Assembly (NCBI GenBank): GCA_964540765.1
Contig: CAZINW010000027.1
Span: forward strand, 1 to 28,498
Length of the DNA stretch: 28,498 nt
DNA from: CAZJLN01 sp964540765
Lineage (GTDB): Bacteria > Chloroflexota > Anaerolineae > Anaerolineales > Anaerolineaceae
Direction of reading: 5' to 3'
The translations under genes were made by a program, and so were the position numbers. How positions within the stretch are numbered: the stretch's first letter is position 1; every line of letters begins with the position of its first letter. Below are positions 15,928-24,298 of this stretch, one piece after another. The notes below the pieces were generated by a model that was not told where the DNA came from, searched no databases, and saw nothing but the letters and a program-made list of their open reading frames with translations.

Positions 15928-16360
15928 TACCTATTCCTTTCGATCATCATTCCAATCCCAATTTTTTCAGCGACATTGCCAGTTTCATCAACATTAGAAA
16001 CAAAACAAGGCCATCTGTTGTCAACCTTTGGAATAATGTTTTTAATCAAGTTAACCAAACAATTTTACCTAATAATTGGGATACGTCAAGCCTGTATTTC
16101 AGCCTGTATTTCAGCCTATGATTCACATTCAAAATTGTCATAGGGAATTCACAGATTAAAATGTCGGGGTTATGAAAAGAGAATAACTTAGACGATAAAA
16201 GAAATAAAAAGAATGAAAGTAATGGATTTACTGGACCATGGTCTGATGACCAGAGCCATAGCTGCGCAACAGTTGAATGTGAGTGAGCCTCCTCACATAC
16301 CTTGGCAGTTGCATCATTGAAGCGATTGTTGGAAATGCCAGGACCCGCGTTAAAGCCTGG
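15928..16360. other. Non-coding region upstream of rpmH
   Basis: A stretch of 433 bases between the NBR1-Ig lipoprotein stop and rpmH. It contains a minus-strand TTGACA (16019-16024) with a TCTAAT (15993-15998) at a long 20-base spacing, a possible rpmH promoter. There are also a tandem 12-base repeat (16089-16112), a perfect palindrome GACCATGGTC near 16234, and a possible 35-codon plus-strand frame at 16213-16320 that starts MKVMDLLDHGLMTRAIAAQQ. No dnaA gene and no TTATCCACA-type DnaA boxes were found, so I see no replication origin here. Confidence 0.5.
16089..16112. repeat. Tandem 12-base direct repeat (2 copies plus partial third)
   Basis: AGCCTGTATTTC occurs twice head to tail, followed by AGCCTATG, a partial degenerate third copy. 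Located upstream of rpmH. Probably replication slippage; no function is evident. Confidence 0.85.
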
Positions 16361-17473
16361 TCATTTGATTGTCAACGTCCACGGACCGTAGATTGCCCCT
16401 TCAATGGCGTCATTAATCTGAATTTCAGCATTTTCCCTGGTCATTCCAGCCGGCGGTTTTATATTCGTGGCGTACCCTGCCATGCTGAAATTGCATTGAA
16501 AATCCAATCCAGGATATGTTTCCACGAGATCGACCTTTGCAGCCTCACAGGCAGTATTTGGATCGCCAGGGGGAGGAGAAATACGCAGACTGCCGTCTAT
16601 AAGAAGTGAAATATGACTGGCCTGCTCTATCTCTCCTGGGCTGATCTGATACATTACCTCCAAGCATCCTGGTCCACTGGCAAAATCACTGCCACCTGCC
16701 AAAAAAGGTGCTTTTTCTTGATCTATCAGCAAAGACGGGGCGGGACCCAAGGTATAGTAGTGTAAAGACACCGAAAAGCAAAGATTCACAGTTACACTCT
16801 GTGTATCATATGCAAAGTTGATTAAGGTTACAGTAACCCTATTCACTGTAGTTGCTCCGCCAACACCAACACTCCCCGCCCCTGTTGAAGGAACGCTTCC
16901 AACCGTGATGGTTACCCAGATCTGGCTATTCGGTAGCATTGAACCGGTTTCATTCTGGAGTTGGTAATAAACGGTATATTCGCCGTTTTGTTTTGGTGCA
17001 ACTAGGTCAACTCCTACTTGGATGGTCTCTCCGGGTCTTACATCGTTGGAGAGGGAAATTTTTTCCTGACCGCCGAGGGTTTCCGTGGTTGGAACAGATG
17101 AAGTCCGCACCAAGGAAAAATCCTTACTCCACGTGCGAGTACTACTATTCTTCAGTATCCAGGTTTTCTGAAAAGCCTGTCCAGGCAGGAGGCTTGTTCC
17201 ATCTGGGATGGTTTCAGTGATAAAGGTAAACGTGGTCTCTTGAGCTCCAGTCGATTGGTCTTTCGGTTCCGTTGCCGTATATATTGCAGAGGGGAGTGGT
17301 GTTACCGTTAGTGTGGCGGTTGCCGGCAGGGAAGTCACTGTTGGAAAAGGTGTCGAGGTTGCTTGAATCTCCATTGTCGGGGATGGTTTGGCGACCGTTG
17401 AAGATGAGGCACATCCAGAAAAAGTGAGCCCTATTACCAACCAAAGAAGGGTACGACGGAGCCTAAATTTCAT
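16361..17473 (-). CDS. Lipoprotein with NBR1-like Ig domain
   Basis: Secreted lipoprotein of 370 aa. The signal peptide ends TFSGC (Cys21). A Ser/Thr/Pro-rich linker (about 22-80) leads to an NBR1-type Ig domain at about 85-195 (TIPDGTSLLPGQAFQKTWIL, then NSSTRTWSKDFSLVR and GVDLVAPKQNGEYTVYYQL), with the tryptophan pattern of that family. The C-terminal half (about 210-370) is unrecognised; it has several Cys and a GPGCLEVMYQISPGEIEQA segment. NBR1-like Ig domains are frequent in Chloroflexota surface proteins (family knowledge). The strong TTGGAGG binding site and its place right after anti-sigma B suggest it is cotranscribed with, or a target of, that regulatory pair. Two hairpins separate them. 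Confidence 0.8.
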   Translation of the reverse strand: MKFRLRRTLLWLVIGLTFSGCASSSTVAKPSPTMEIQATSTPFPTVTSLPATATLTVTPLPSAIYTATEPKDQSTGAQETTFTFITETIPDGTSLLPGQAFQKTWILKNSSTRTWSKDFSLVRTSSVPTTETLGGQEKISLSNDVRPGETIQVGVDLVAPKQNGEYTVYYQLQNETGSMLPNSQIWVTITVGSVPSTGAGSVGVGGATTVNRVTVTLINFAYDTQSVTVNLCFSVSLHYYTLGPAPSLLIDQEKAPFLAGGSDFASGPGCLEVMYQISPGEIEQASHISLLIDGSLRISPPPGDPNTACEAAKVDLVETYPGLDFQCNFSMAGYATNIKPPAGMTRENAEIQINDAIEGAIYGPWTLTIK

Positions 17474-17493
17474 AATATTCCTCCAATAAAGGG

Positions 17494-17525
17494 GGATTGA
17501 GGATAGTTTACACTATCCTCAATCC
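17494..17525. terminator. 14-bp hairpin between anti-sigma B and NBR1-Ig lipoprotein
   Basis: GGATTGAGGATAGT (17494-17507) pairs perfectly with ACTATCCTCAATCC (17512-17525) around a four-base loop. On the minus strand it is followed by CCCTTTATTGG, so the U-tract is short. It ends about 20 bases before the lipoprotein ATG. A second hairpin, CAATCGA/TCGATTG, lies at 17541-17558 right after the anti-sigma stop. Together they could attenuate, process or partially end the transcript. Confidence 0.55.
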
Positions 17526-17561
17526 TTTCAAATAGTTGGCCAATCGATTATTCGATTGATA

Positions 17562-19835
17562 TTACGGGATATACAACCCCTCCAGGTCTCCATGCAGGGC
17601 GGCGGGCAGCAAGTAGGCTTCACAACCGTCCGGATTGATCAAGACCGTGGTTGACTCGTCAGAATTTTCCTTTCGCAGACTCGTGCCCAGCCAACCTGAC
17701 TGGCTCCATTCAATTCCAACCGCGCCTGCATTATCCACCACCAAATGCATCTCGCTGCCATCGGTGCGCACCAGGTACACGCTGCTATTATCCCTGCCAC
17801 GGTAGGCGATCCAGTTCCCATCTGGCGAGAGCTTGGGGTTGAGAAATTTTGGAGTGCCATTCTCGATGGTAAACAACTCTTGCGATGTGTTACTAGCCAG
17901 GTCAAATGCATAAACCTTCCAGGCGGCGCCCCCTGTGAAGGGTGCCACGAAGTAAAGCTTTCCATCTGGTGACCAGCCAACGACCGATTCGTAGCTCCAG
18001 TCAGAGATTTGGCGTGCATGGAAACTATCAACGTTGACAACAAACAGGCTATCGATTTCGCCTTCCCCCATTCCTATGTATGCTATTTGTGTTCCATCCG
18101 GCGACCAGTGCAAGTCGAACCCTTCAGCCCCTGCTAGAACCTTCTCGGTGTTTATGGTCAGATCTATTATGTGGATACCATCTTCAGCCGGATAAGCCAC
18201 TTGGCTGCCATCAGGCGAAAGGGCACCCCAATTACCACTCGGAACCACCACCTGCTTTCCACTGCCATCCAGGTTGTAGAGGATGAGACCCCAATTTTCT
18301 GTGCCCTCCAGTTGTTCATACAGCAGAGCTTTCCCGTCGGTCAGGTCTGCCGGAGCTGCATTGAGTTGTGCAAGAGAGTCTGCCGTCAGGCATACACCAG
18401 GTTCGAGGGTCGGGTTGGCGGGCAAATCAGTACGAATCGTAGCGGGCGTCCACTCACCCTGCCAGATGAGCGAGTCACCGATGAGAGTCAGGTCGGAAAC
18501 GGTGACTGTAAGCACGCCGGTTGGAAGCTGGGAATAGGTCAAACTCCTGCTAAAGCTGCCAGTCATCAAGCCTCCGCCAGCACCGCCACCGATGGGAGTA
18601 TATCCAAGGATTTGAACATTGGCACCTTCCACTTCCGGATCGCCCTGGAACTTGAAAGAGTAATTCTCCTGCAAATCGGCTGTGATCGAAACGAGCTTCA
18701 GGATATGACCGGCAATCTGAATATCCTGGACGGGAACCCACTCCTGACCTGGCTGTGGGTTGGAACCGGCATCGAAGGTGAATTCAGCCGTAGCATTAGG
18801 GTCGGCTGGGAGGATCTCAACCCCCGAAAAGCTGATCGTCAGGGGATAGACCAGACCGGCAGCCTTGAACTGCACCGCCCAACCAGTCAGAGGTGGTTCC
18901 TGGTTGACTGCCTCATTGACATCCAGCGGATAGGTATAGGAAACCTTCTTTCCGCTGGCATCCACAATTTCAGCACCGCCCAGTACCTGTACCGATCCCC
19001 CCGTCGGGCTTTGGGGCTGGTACCGACCAATCAAGATGTATCCATCGGTGGTTTCGATTACTTTGGTTACCATGACGGGGCTATCCATCGATGTAACGGG
19101 GGCAGCACTTCCATCTTCGGGCAATGCAGTGGGTTCCGTTACCAGTCTCTCTTGGGGGGAGGAGGAAAGCTCAGTCACCGGCATGACGGTCAGGTCTGGT
19201 GGTGCGGGTACAAAGCTTAGGGGAATCTCCCAGTTTTCAGGCGCCTTGCCAGGCAGGGTATTGGAAATGCACGGGATCACGAAGACGGCTTCATTCACAC
19301 TTGTGGGCACAGGCTGATAACCAAAGTTTACCTGGGCAAGCTGTGACCCATCTGCGAGAAGCAAATATTCCCGCTCTGAACAGCCAACCACATCCTCGCT
19401 ATCCGGGTAGGCAGACCCAGGCACACCGAAGATACGGTAATCGATTTGAGTTCGGTCGCCAGTCAGGGTTGCTGAGGTCACTGTGATGGAAATCCCATCT
19501 CTAGTGATGGTGACCGGCTCTGCCAACACACGGATGGGGCTGCTTTGATCCACGATTCCCACTCCGGGGATGTAACCCAGGAGCTTCATAAACTCCGCAT
19601 AAACGCGTTGTGGACCTGCAATTAATATACCCGCGACGAGCAGCAAGACAACCAAGGAGGCTGCCCAGACCGGGAAGCGAAACATTATTTTCAAGCGTTC
19701 GCCCAATGAAACAGGACGGGGTGGCTCTGCTGTCAGCCGGTTGCGCAGGCTGGACATGAATTCGGGGCAAGGCTGCGGCATTTGGGTGGCAGCCTGTAGT
19801 TTTTCTTCGATCGAAACGGAATTTAAGTTAGTCAT
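17562..19835 (-). CDS. Anti-sigma factor-like membrane protein B with external beta-propeller
   Basis: Predicted single-pass membrane sensor of 757 aa that should bind sigma B. The short cytoplasmic part (1-52) carries PQPCPEFMSSLRNRL, a P-x-F-x3-L-x3-L helix motif. The TM lies at about 55-73. Next is the juxtamembrane motif GPQRVYAEFMKLLGYIPGVG (74-93), then DUF4179-like beta domains (about 95-200 and on). The C-terminal half holds PD40/TolB-like repeats (LSPDGSQVAYPAEDG, WSPDGTQIAYIG, WSPDGKLYFVAP, LSPDGNWIAYRG). There is no zinc-binding HxxxCxxC motif, so it is not a classical ZAS anti-sigma. The ATG overlaps the sigma B stop by 8 bases and has GGAGGAAAATT upstream. The ligand is unknown. 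Confidence 0.82.
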   Translation of the reverse strand: MTNLNSVSIEEKLQAATQMPQPCPEFMSSLRNRLTAEPPRPVSLGERLKIMFRFPVWAASLVVLLLVAGILIAGPQRVYAEFMKLLGYIPGVGIVDQSSPIRVLAEPVTITRDGISITVTSATLTGDRTQIDYRIFGVPGSAYPDSEDVVGCSEREYLLLADGSQLAQVNFGYQPVPTSVNEAVFVIPCISNTLPGKAPENWEIPLSFVPAPPDLTVMPVTELSSSPQERLVTEPTALPEDGSAAPVTSMDSPVMVTKVIETTDGYILIGRYQPQSPTGGSVQVLGGAEIVDASGKKVSYTYPLDVNEAVNQEPPLTGWAVQFKAAGLVYPLTISFSGVEILPADPNATAEFTFDAGSNPQPGQEWVPVQDIQIAGHILKLVSITADLQENYSFKFQGDPEVEGANVQILGYTPIGGGAGGGLMTGSFSRSLTYSQLPTGVLTVTVSDLTLIGDSLIWQGEWTPATIRTDLPANPTLEPGVCLTADSLAQLNAAPADLTDGKALLYEQLEGTENWGLILYNLDGSGKQVVVPSGNWGALSPDGSQVAYPAEDGIHIIDLTINTEKVLAGAEGFDLHWSPDGTQIAYIGMGEGEIDSLFVVNVDSFHARQISDWSYESVVGWSPDGKLYFVAPFTGGAAWKVYAFDLASNTSQELFTIENGTPKFLNPKLSPDGNWIAYRGRDNSSVYLVRTDGSEMHLVVDNAGAVGIEWSQSGWLGTSLRKENSDESTTVLINPDGCEAYLLPAALHGDLEGLYIP

Positions 19836-20400
19836 AATTTTCCTCCAGCAGGCTTTGTAACCGGGCCTGCAACCGGTAGAGGGATTTTTTGACAGCGTCT
19901 TCGCGCTTTCTTAATACAATGGCCATATCTGCAAAAGTGAGATCAGCCACGTAACGCAGGCGGATCAGTTCCTGGTCCTTTTCCGGCAGAGACTGAACCA
20001 ACTTGTTCAGACGGACGACCTCATCCTGTTGCGCTACTTCAATGGGTGGATCGGAGGAGGCAAGCAGTTGCTGTGCTGCCTCCAAAGGAACTTCACGATG
20101 GTTTTTTCGAAAATAATCCTTGGACATATTTCGAGCGATGGTGAACAGCCAGGCAGCAAAGTGTCCCCGATGCTGGTAGCGCGGCAGCGCCTGATAAGCG
20201 GATAGGAAAAGCTGAGAGGTCAGGTCTTCGGCACTGGCTGGTTCATCGGTACGAAAGTAGAAGTACTGGTAGATTGGCACAGCCCAGCGGTCGTAGATCT
20301 GCTGAAATTCTACCGGGTTTAATTGTGCAGCCAGAACGAACTCGGCATCCTTATCCGGGGGAATTTCAAGAGTATTGTTGATCGATTTAGTCATTTGCAT
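19828..20400 (-). CDS. ECF-type RNA polymerase sigma factor B
   Basis: Sigma-70 family regulator of 190 aa. Region 2 spans about 28-100 (DRWAVPIYQYFYFRT, then EDLTSQLFLSAYQALPRYQ and the conserved WLFTIARNMSKDYFRK at 84-99). Region 4 spans about 130-185 (LPEKDQELIRLRYVADLTF, then REDAVKKSLYRLQARLQ). Starts at ATG after AAGGAGA. The last 8 bases overlap the anti-sigma B gene, the normal layout of a sigma/anti-sigma pair. Its region 4.2 recognition helix closely resembles that of sigma A about 4 kb away, so both may recognise related promoters (inference). Confidence 0.92.
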   Translation of the reverse strand: MQMTKSINNTLEIPPDKDAEFVLAAQLNPVEFQQIYDRWAVPIYQYFYFRTDEPASAEDLTSQLFLSAYQALPRYQHRGHFAAWLFTIARNMSKDYFRKNHREVPLEAAQQLLASSDPPIEVAQQDEVVRLNKLVQSLPEKDQELIRLRYVADLTFADMAIVLRKREDAVKKSLYRLQARLQSLLEENYD

Positions 20401-20662
20401 AGATTCTCCTTGCGAGAGGCATGCCGGTTGTGAAATGCATTTCTATAAGTTAAAACTAACATGATGACATAAAGGGACAAATTTGAAAAGAATATTTGCC
20501 CGATCGATGATGGATCGAGCCAAAATCAGCGTAGCTGTTCTATTCCATGCATCGAAACCTGGATTCAGCCTTGAGATGCACACAGACTGACCGATTGTCA
20601 AGAATAATTTACACAGGCTGGAAAATTGGATGATGGAAAGGGAATGAGATATCTGTACTCTG
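20401..20662 (-). promoter_or_regulatory. Intergenic region upstream of sigma B, with candidate promoter and palindrome
   Basis: A stretch of 262 bases. On the minus strand, TATAGA (20442-20447) has an ATGTCA-like -35 17 bases upstream, 42 bases before the ATG. Just below lies a perfect palindrome GAAATGCATTTC (20432-20443). An overlapping frame at 20443-20760 has no family features and overlaps the sigma-like gene; I treat it as non-coding. Confidence 0.3.
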
Positions 20663-21091
20663 TCAAGATCTCGCACACAAAGTTTTATGAGCAGTTGCAA
20701 TTTCTCTGGCAACAAAACGCCTGGAGCACCCCATGACTCGCGCAGCTTGTTGGTAATCAAAGCCCATCATTGATACAAGTAAAAGCATTTGCGCCTGTTG
20801 ACAACTTAGGGCATTCAGGCGAAAACCAGACGCTTCATTCGATACGACTTCTTCGGGTAGCTGGATGCGCAGGTTCTTACCTTGCTGCATGACGAAAAAC
20901 AACAGTTGCGTACGAAAACATTCCTCTTCTTTCGGAAAATCCCGGTAGAGACGAAGCACCGCGGTTTGAACCGCAAGCGCTGCCGGCTCCTCACTGCAGA
21001 AAAGATACCATGACAGCGTGTATGCCTCGTCCTGAAATTTCAGGACGAGGCGATTGAAACGCATCAGGTCAGATTCCGCCTGTAAGCTCAT
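20663..21091 (-). CDS. Degenerate sigma-factor-like protein, coupled to anti-sigma A
   Basis: Protein of 142 aa that follows the ECF sigma layout but has lost key residues. The region 2-like helices cover about 10-76 (MRFNRLVLKFQDEAYTLSWY, then AALAVQTAVLRLYRDFP). The acidic AEDLTQ-type motif and the WLFTIARN block are replaced (FRTQLLFFVMQQGKNLR). The region 4-like helix-turn-helix, about 92-138, is better kept: LSCQQAQMLLLVSMMGFDYQQ, then AARVMGCSRRFVAREIATAHKTL. The ATG shares a base with the anti-sigma A stop (TAATG), showing translational coupling. A longer frame reaching 21211 would overlap anti-sigma A and is not supported. It may be a divergent sigma, or a decoy binding anti-sigma or polymerase (inference). 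Confidence 0.65.
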   Translation of the reverse strand: MSLQAESDLMRFNRLVLKFQDEAYTLSWYLFCSEEPAALAVQTAVLRLYRDFPKEEECFRTQLLFFVMQQGKNLRIQLPEEVVSNEASGFRLNALSCQQAQMLLLVSMMGFDYQQAARVMGCSRRFVAREIATAHKTLCARS

Positions 21092-23676
21092 TACTTTACC
21101 CAGGTCACTAGGTACGGTCCTTCTTCGGCGGGCATTGATAGCCCACTTTCGTGATTCTCGATATTGAGCACAAACAGCCCGCCCAGGTCGTTGACATTTG
21201 CTGTCACCCACTGCCCATCAGGGGAGATAGATGTCTCGATAAAACCTCGTTTCCTTTTAGTCGACAATTCCCGCAGCGTGTCGGTTTGACCACTTTGCAG
21301 ATCATAAGCGCGCAAGCTGAAGATGCCGTTTTGCAGCACAGGACAGCGATCAACCAACCAGCGATTCTCAACCAGAGCTATGCTATGCATGTTCCAAGGC
21401 AACAGCGGCACGACAACCTCATCATTGCCTTCGTTCAAGTTGTTGCGGCAGAGGGAATATTCGTTGATATCCGTCTCGCCAGTAGAGCAGACGTAGAGCA
21501 AGGCATCACCATTAAGTGTCCATTGCACAGGTGCCTGGTCATCGATTGTAGGCGATAGTGTTAGATTGGTTAGTGTAGTCTTACCATTTTCAGCATCAAA
21601 ATTGAGCAGGAAAATGTCGCTTGAGCCAAACTCCTGATCCTGAGGAACTCCACCCAATGCCATACGGTAATCGTTTGGGGACCATTCATACTGGTAGAGT
21701 TCCTGGTCGTCGGTGTCCAGCGTGATGGCGTTACAGGCACCGGTTGTACGACAATTCAGATCTATCAGGTTTATGGAATACCATTCATTCTGACCGGGCT
21801 GTTCGTCTCTCGTCGTAAAGCCAAGGAAACGACCGTCGTAAGACCAATCAAAATAAAAAGCGGAATGTTCGAACTGCCCAACCAACAGGCGCGGAGCCAA
21901 CTCGCCAAAACGCAGGGTGTATAACTGGCTATAGATAATTGTTGAAGTCTCCACATCGTACTCGCCGGTGATGTAATCAATGCCCAGGCGGTCTGGATGC
22001 GGGTACACAGCCAGCACCTGACCAGGCAATACAGCCACCTGCTCGGGAGTAAATCCAGAATCGGGAGAAGCAGCATAAAGCGTACTCTGCCCATCACCCA
22101 AGACAACAGATAGCAAGTCGCCGGACCTCAGCACGCGACCAGAGTATCGGAAGGTGTCCATCGGCAGTGGTTCTCCACTTGGCAATGGTTCAAAAGGAGC
22201 ATTTTCGACGATTTGCGGCTCAGGTGTGGTGGCAGGCTGTTCGCCAGGCGCATCAAATGTAAGCGTAAAGGGACCGCGAACCTTTAGCGAACCACTGATC
22301 ACTGGAATACGCAGTATGCCGGTCTTGAGGCCGCTCTGCTGCATCAGCTCGACATGGATGGAAAGATGGTCAAGGCTGCTTCCTGCTCCATAAAGGTCGT
22401 CAATTCCTTCCGGTCTGCCTGGTTCGAGGCTGTGAGGGCGAATCGGTGCACTGTCATCGAACAGGTCGGAGGTGAGCATCAGGCGCAGGCTGGTTTCCCC
22501 TTGCCCTTCCAACACTGCCTGGCTGAAGTGAACTGGGAATCCGCCCACATCAATGGTCTGGTCAATGACCAGCGTTTGCCCTGCTTCGGGTTTTTCACCA
22601 AGATCAATGGTAATTTCTTCCGAAAGCGGGACTGAAACTAACACGGCCGGGATGTTCAGGCTGAGGCGTCCTTGAAGTTCCTGTGCATCTGGGAAGGACA
22701 ACGTAGAGATCAACCCCAGCGGATCCCCTTGCACCTGGATATATTCACTATTTATCGGATAGAGATTGTCGTTCCCGTCAGAGAGGGTTATATTCTCAGC
22801 TTCACCAGGAACACCAAATCCGGGAACATCAAACATAGAAGGGCTAAAGCTACTACCAGGGGTATATTCCCCTCCAAGTACAGCCTCGATCAGCACCTGC
22901 ATCTCTCCTTCAGCACGGGCGGCAGCTTGTACACAGAACTCGATCTCCATTACCTCAGAACAGGCCGCAGGTTCACCTGTGGAATTTACGACAGGGGCTG
23001 AATTGGAGTTCTCTTCCAGTTTGTATGTGGGAGCCTGGATGATATCTGCCGGGGTTAGATCACTCTCACTGCCAGCCATCCAATTAAGCGGGATACGCCA
23101 ACCTTCGGGAAGTGCCAGAGTTACTTGATTGATATCGATTGGCAGTGGTGGGAAGTGCGCAACCACGCCCTGCGAACCCGACTCATCGGGCGAGTAACTC
23201 CAATTGAGCAGTTCAAACCGTAATCCGTCCGGCGTTTCCAACCAGGCATCATCGATTGGACGGGCTTCATCGCTGAATTCAAGCCACAGATCGGTGCTGT
23301 ATGGGGTGATCAATCCGCGTTGGACGGTCAATTCGCGGTCATCGTGCCTTTGGGTGACACCATTCTCCAGTACGCGCACCTCGTCCAGGTTAACAAATCC
23401 CACCTCTGGAATGTAGCCAAAGAGCTTCATGAACTCCGCATACACGCGCTTGGGGCCGATCACCAAGGTGACGACGATAATCAGGGATAGAATTGTGAGA
23501 GCGACAGTCCAGGCTGGTCGCAGCCCAAGGAACTTATGGCGTTTTCGAGGCTTTGCCTCAGCATGCTGCATAATTTCACCATATACCTTATTAACAAATT
23601 CAGAGCGGATCTCAGGGACTCCAAAGGATTGACAAATATCCTCTTCAAACTGAGAGGTGTTATTAATATTATTCAT
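21091..23676 (-). CDS. Anti-sigma factor-like membrane protein A with external beta-propeller
   Basis: Paralogue of anti-sigma B, 861 aa. The cytoplasmic tail (1-53) has the motif VPEIRSEFVNKVYGEIM. TM is at about 55-73. The juxtamembrane segment GPKRVYAEFMKLFGYIPEVG is at 74-93, at exactly the same residue numbers as in B. The external part has beta-rich domains (about 95-490). The C-terminal region (about 500-860) has propeller-like repeats that are more worn than in B (WSYDGRFLGFTT, WSPNDYRMALGG, WTLNGDALLYVC, ISPDGQWVTANVN). No zinc motif is present. The start overlaps the sigma A stop by 8 bases after GGAGG. Followed by the coupled sigma-like gene. Confidence 0.82.
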   Translation of the reverse strand: MNNINNTSQFEEDICQSFGVPEIRSEFVNKVYGEIMQHAEAKPRKRHKFLGLRPAWTVALTILSLIIVVTLVIGPKRVYAEFMKLFGYIPEVGFVNLDEVRVLENGVTQRHDDRELTVQRGLITPYSTDLWLEFSDEARPIDDAWLETPDGLRFELLNWSYSPDESGSQGVVAHFPPLPIDINQVTLALPEGWRIPLNWMAGSESDLTPADIIQAPTYKLEENSNSAPVVNSTGEPAACSEVMEIEFCVQAAARAEGEMQVLIEAVLGGEYTPGSSFSPSMFDVPGFGVPGEAENITLSDGNDNLYPINSEYIQVQGDPLGLISTLSFPDAQELQGRLSLNIPAVLVSVPLSEEITIDLGEKPEAGQTLVIDQTIDVGGFPVHFSQAVLEGQGETSLRLMLTSDLFDDSAPIRPHSLEPGRPEGIDDLYGAGSSLDHLSIHVELMQQSGLKTGILRIPVISGSLKVRGPFTLTFDAPGEQPATTPEPQIVENAPFEPLPSGEPLPMDTFRYSGRVLRSGDLLSVVLGDGQSTLYAASPDSGFTPEQVAVLPGQVLAVYPHPDRLGIDYITGEYDVETSTIIYSQLYTLRFGELAPRLLVGQFEHSAFYFDWSYDGRFLGFTTRDEQPGQNEWYSINLIDLNCRTTGACNAITLDTDDQELYQYEWSPNDYRMALGGVPQDQEFGSSDIFLLNFDAENGKTTLTNLTLSPTIDDQAPVQWTLNGDALLYVCSTGETDINEYSLCRNNLNEGNDEVVVPLLPWNMHSIALVENRWLVDRCPVLQNGIFSLRAYDLQSGQTDTLRELSTKRKRGFIETSISPDGQWVTANVNDLGGLFVLNIENHESGLSMPAEEGPYLVTWVK

Positions 23677-24244
23677 TTGAAACCTCCAACTGGCTCTTTA
23701 ACCGTGCCAGTAAACGGTAGATCGATTTTTTCACCGCTTCTTCATTGCGGTGAAGGAAATGGGCAATCTCGGGAAAACTCATGCCTGCGAGAAACCTCAA
23801 ACGCAACAGCTCACGCTCTTCTTCGTTTAATGCCTGAATAAGTTTAGACAGGGTTGCCGTCTGCTCTGAATGGATCACGCCAATTAACGGGTCGTGATCC
23901 ACAGAAATATTAGCAGCTTCATCGATGGGCGAAATGTTTTTGTACTGGCGAAAGTGATCCATCGCTTTACTGTGGGCGATCGTAAACAACCAGGAAACAA
24001 AGTGCCCATCCTGTCGAAATCTGCCAAAAGATTCAAAGGCAACAAGAAATGTCTGGGCAGTGGTATCTTCTGCCTCTTGCACATTTCCTATCCGGCTGTA
24101 GAGATATCTGAAGACCTTTTCCACATACAGCTTATACAGCTCGCCAAATGCCTTTGGATCCTCTCTGGCAGATTTGATTATCATTAATTCATCTGACTCA
24201 CAATTGGTTTCTTCTGATGTCAATGTAATACTTCTTTCTGTCAT
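23669..24244 (-). CDS. ECF-type RNA polymerase sigma factor A
   Basis: Sigma-70 family regulator of 191 aa from the ATG at 24244, which follows AAAGGAAATTC (a TTG 15 bases earlier is less likely). Region 2 spans about 32-102 (FGELYKLYVEKVFRYLYSR, then EAEDTTAQTFLVAFESFGRF and WLFTIAHSKAMDHFR). Region 4 spans about 134-187 (LNEEERELLRLRFLAGMSF, then NEEAVKKSIYRLLARLKSQ). Forms an overlapping pair with anti-sigma A. In the well-known systems such a sigma drives its own operon; I see no clear GGAAC-type ECF promoter upstream to prove this. Confidence 0.93.
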   Translation of the reverse strand: MTERSITLTSEETNCESDELMIIKSAREDPKAFGELYKLYVEKVFRYLYSRIGNVQEAEDTTAQTFLVAFESFGRFRQDGHFVSWLFTIAHSKAMDHFRQYKNISPIDEAANISVDHDPLIGVIHSEQTATLSKLIQALNEEERELLRLRFLAGMSFPEIAHFLHRNEEAVKKSIYRLLARLKSQLEVSNE

Positions 24245-24298
24245 GAATTTCCTTTCCAATCATTTTCATGAAGTCCTGCAGGCTTTATGGTTTTGAGC

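Noticed and set aside
15928..16360. Possible replication origin next to rpmH
   Set aside because: No dnaA gene, no cluster of TTATCCACA-type boxes; rpmH is often separate from the origin in this phylum.
18171..19220. Long plus-strand open frame of 349 codons opposite anti-sigma B
   Set aside because: It is antisense to a well-supported gene, has no family motif, and its composition fits a mirrored reading of beta-rich repeats.
20443..20760. Minus-strand frame of 105 codons upstream of sigma B
   Set aside because: Overlaps the coupled sigma-like gene in another frame, shows no domain pattern, and covers the likely sigma B promoter.
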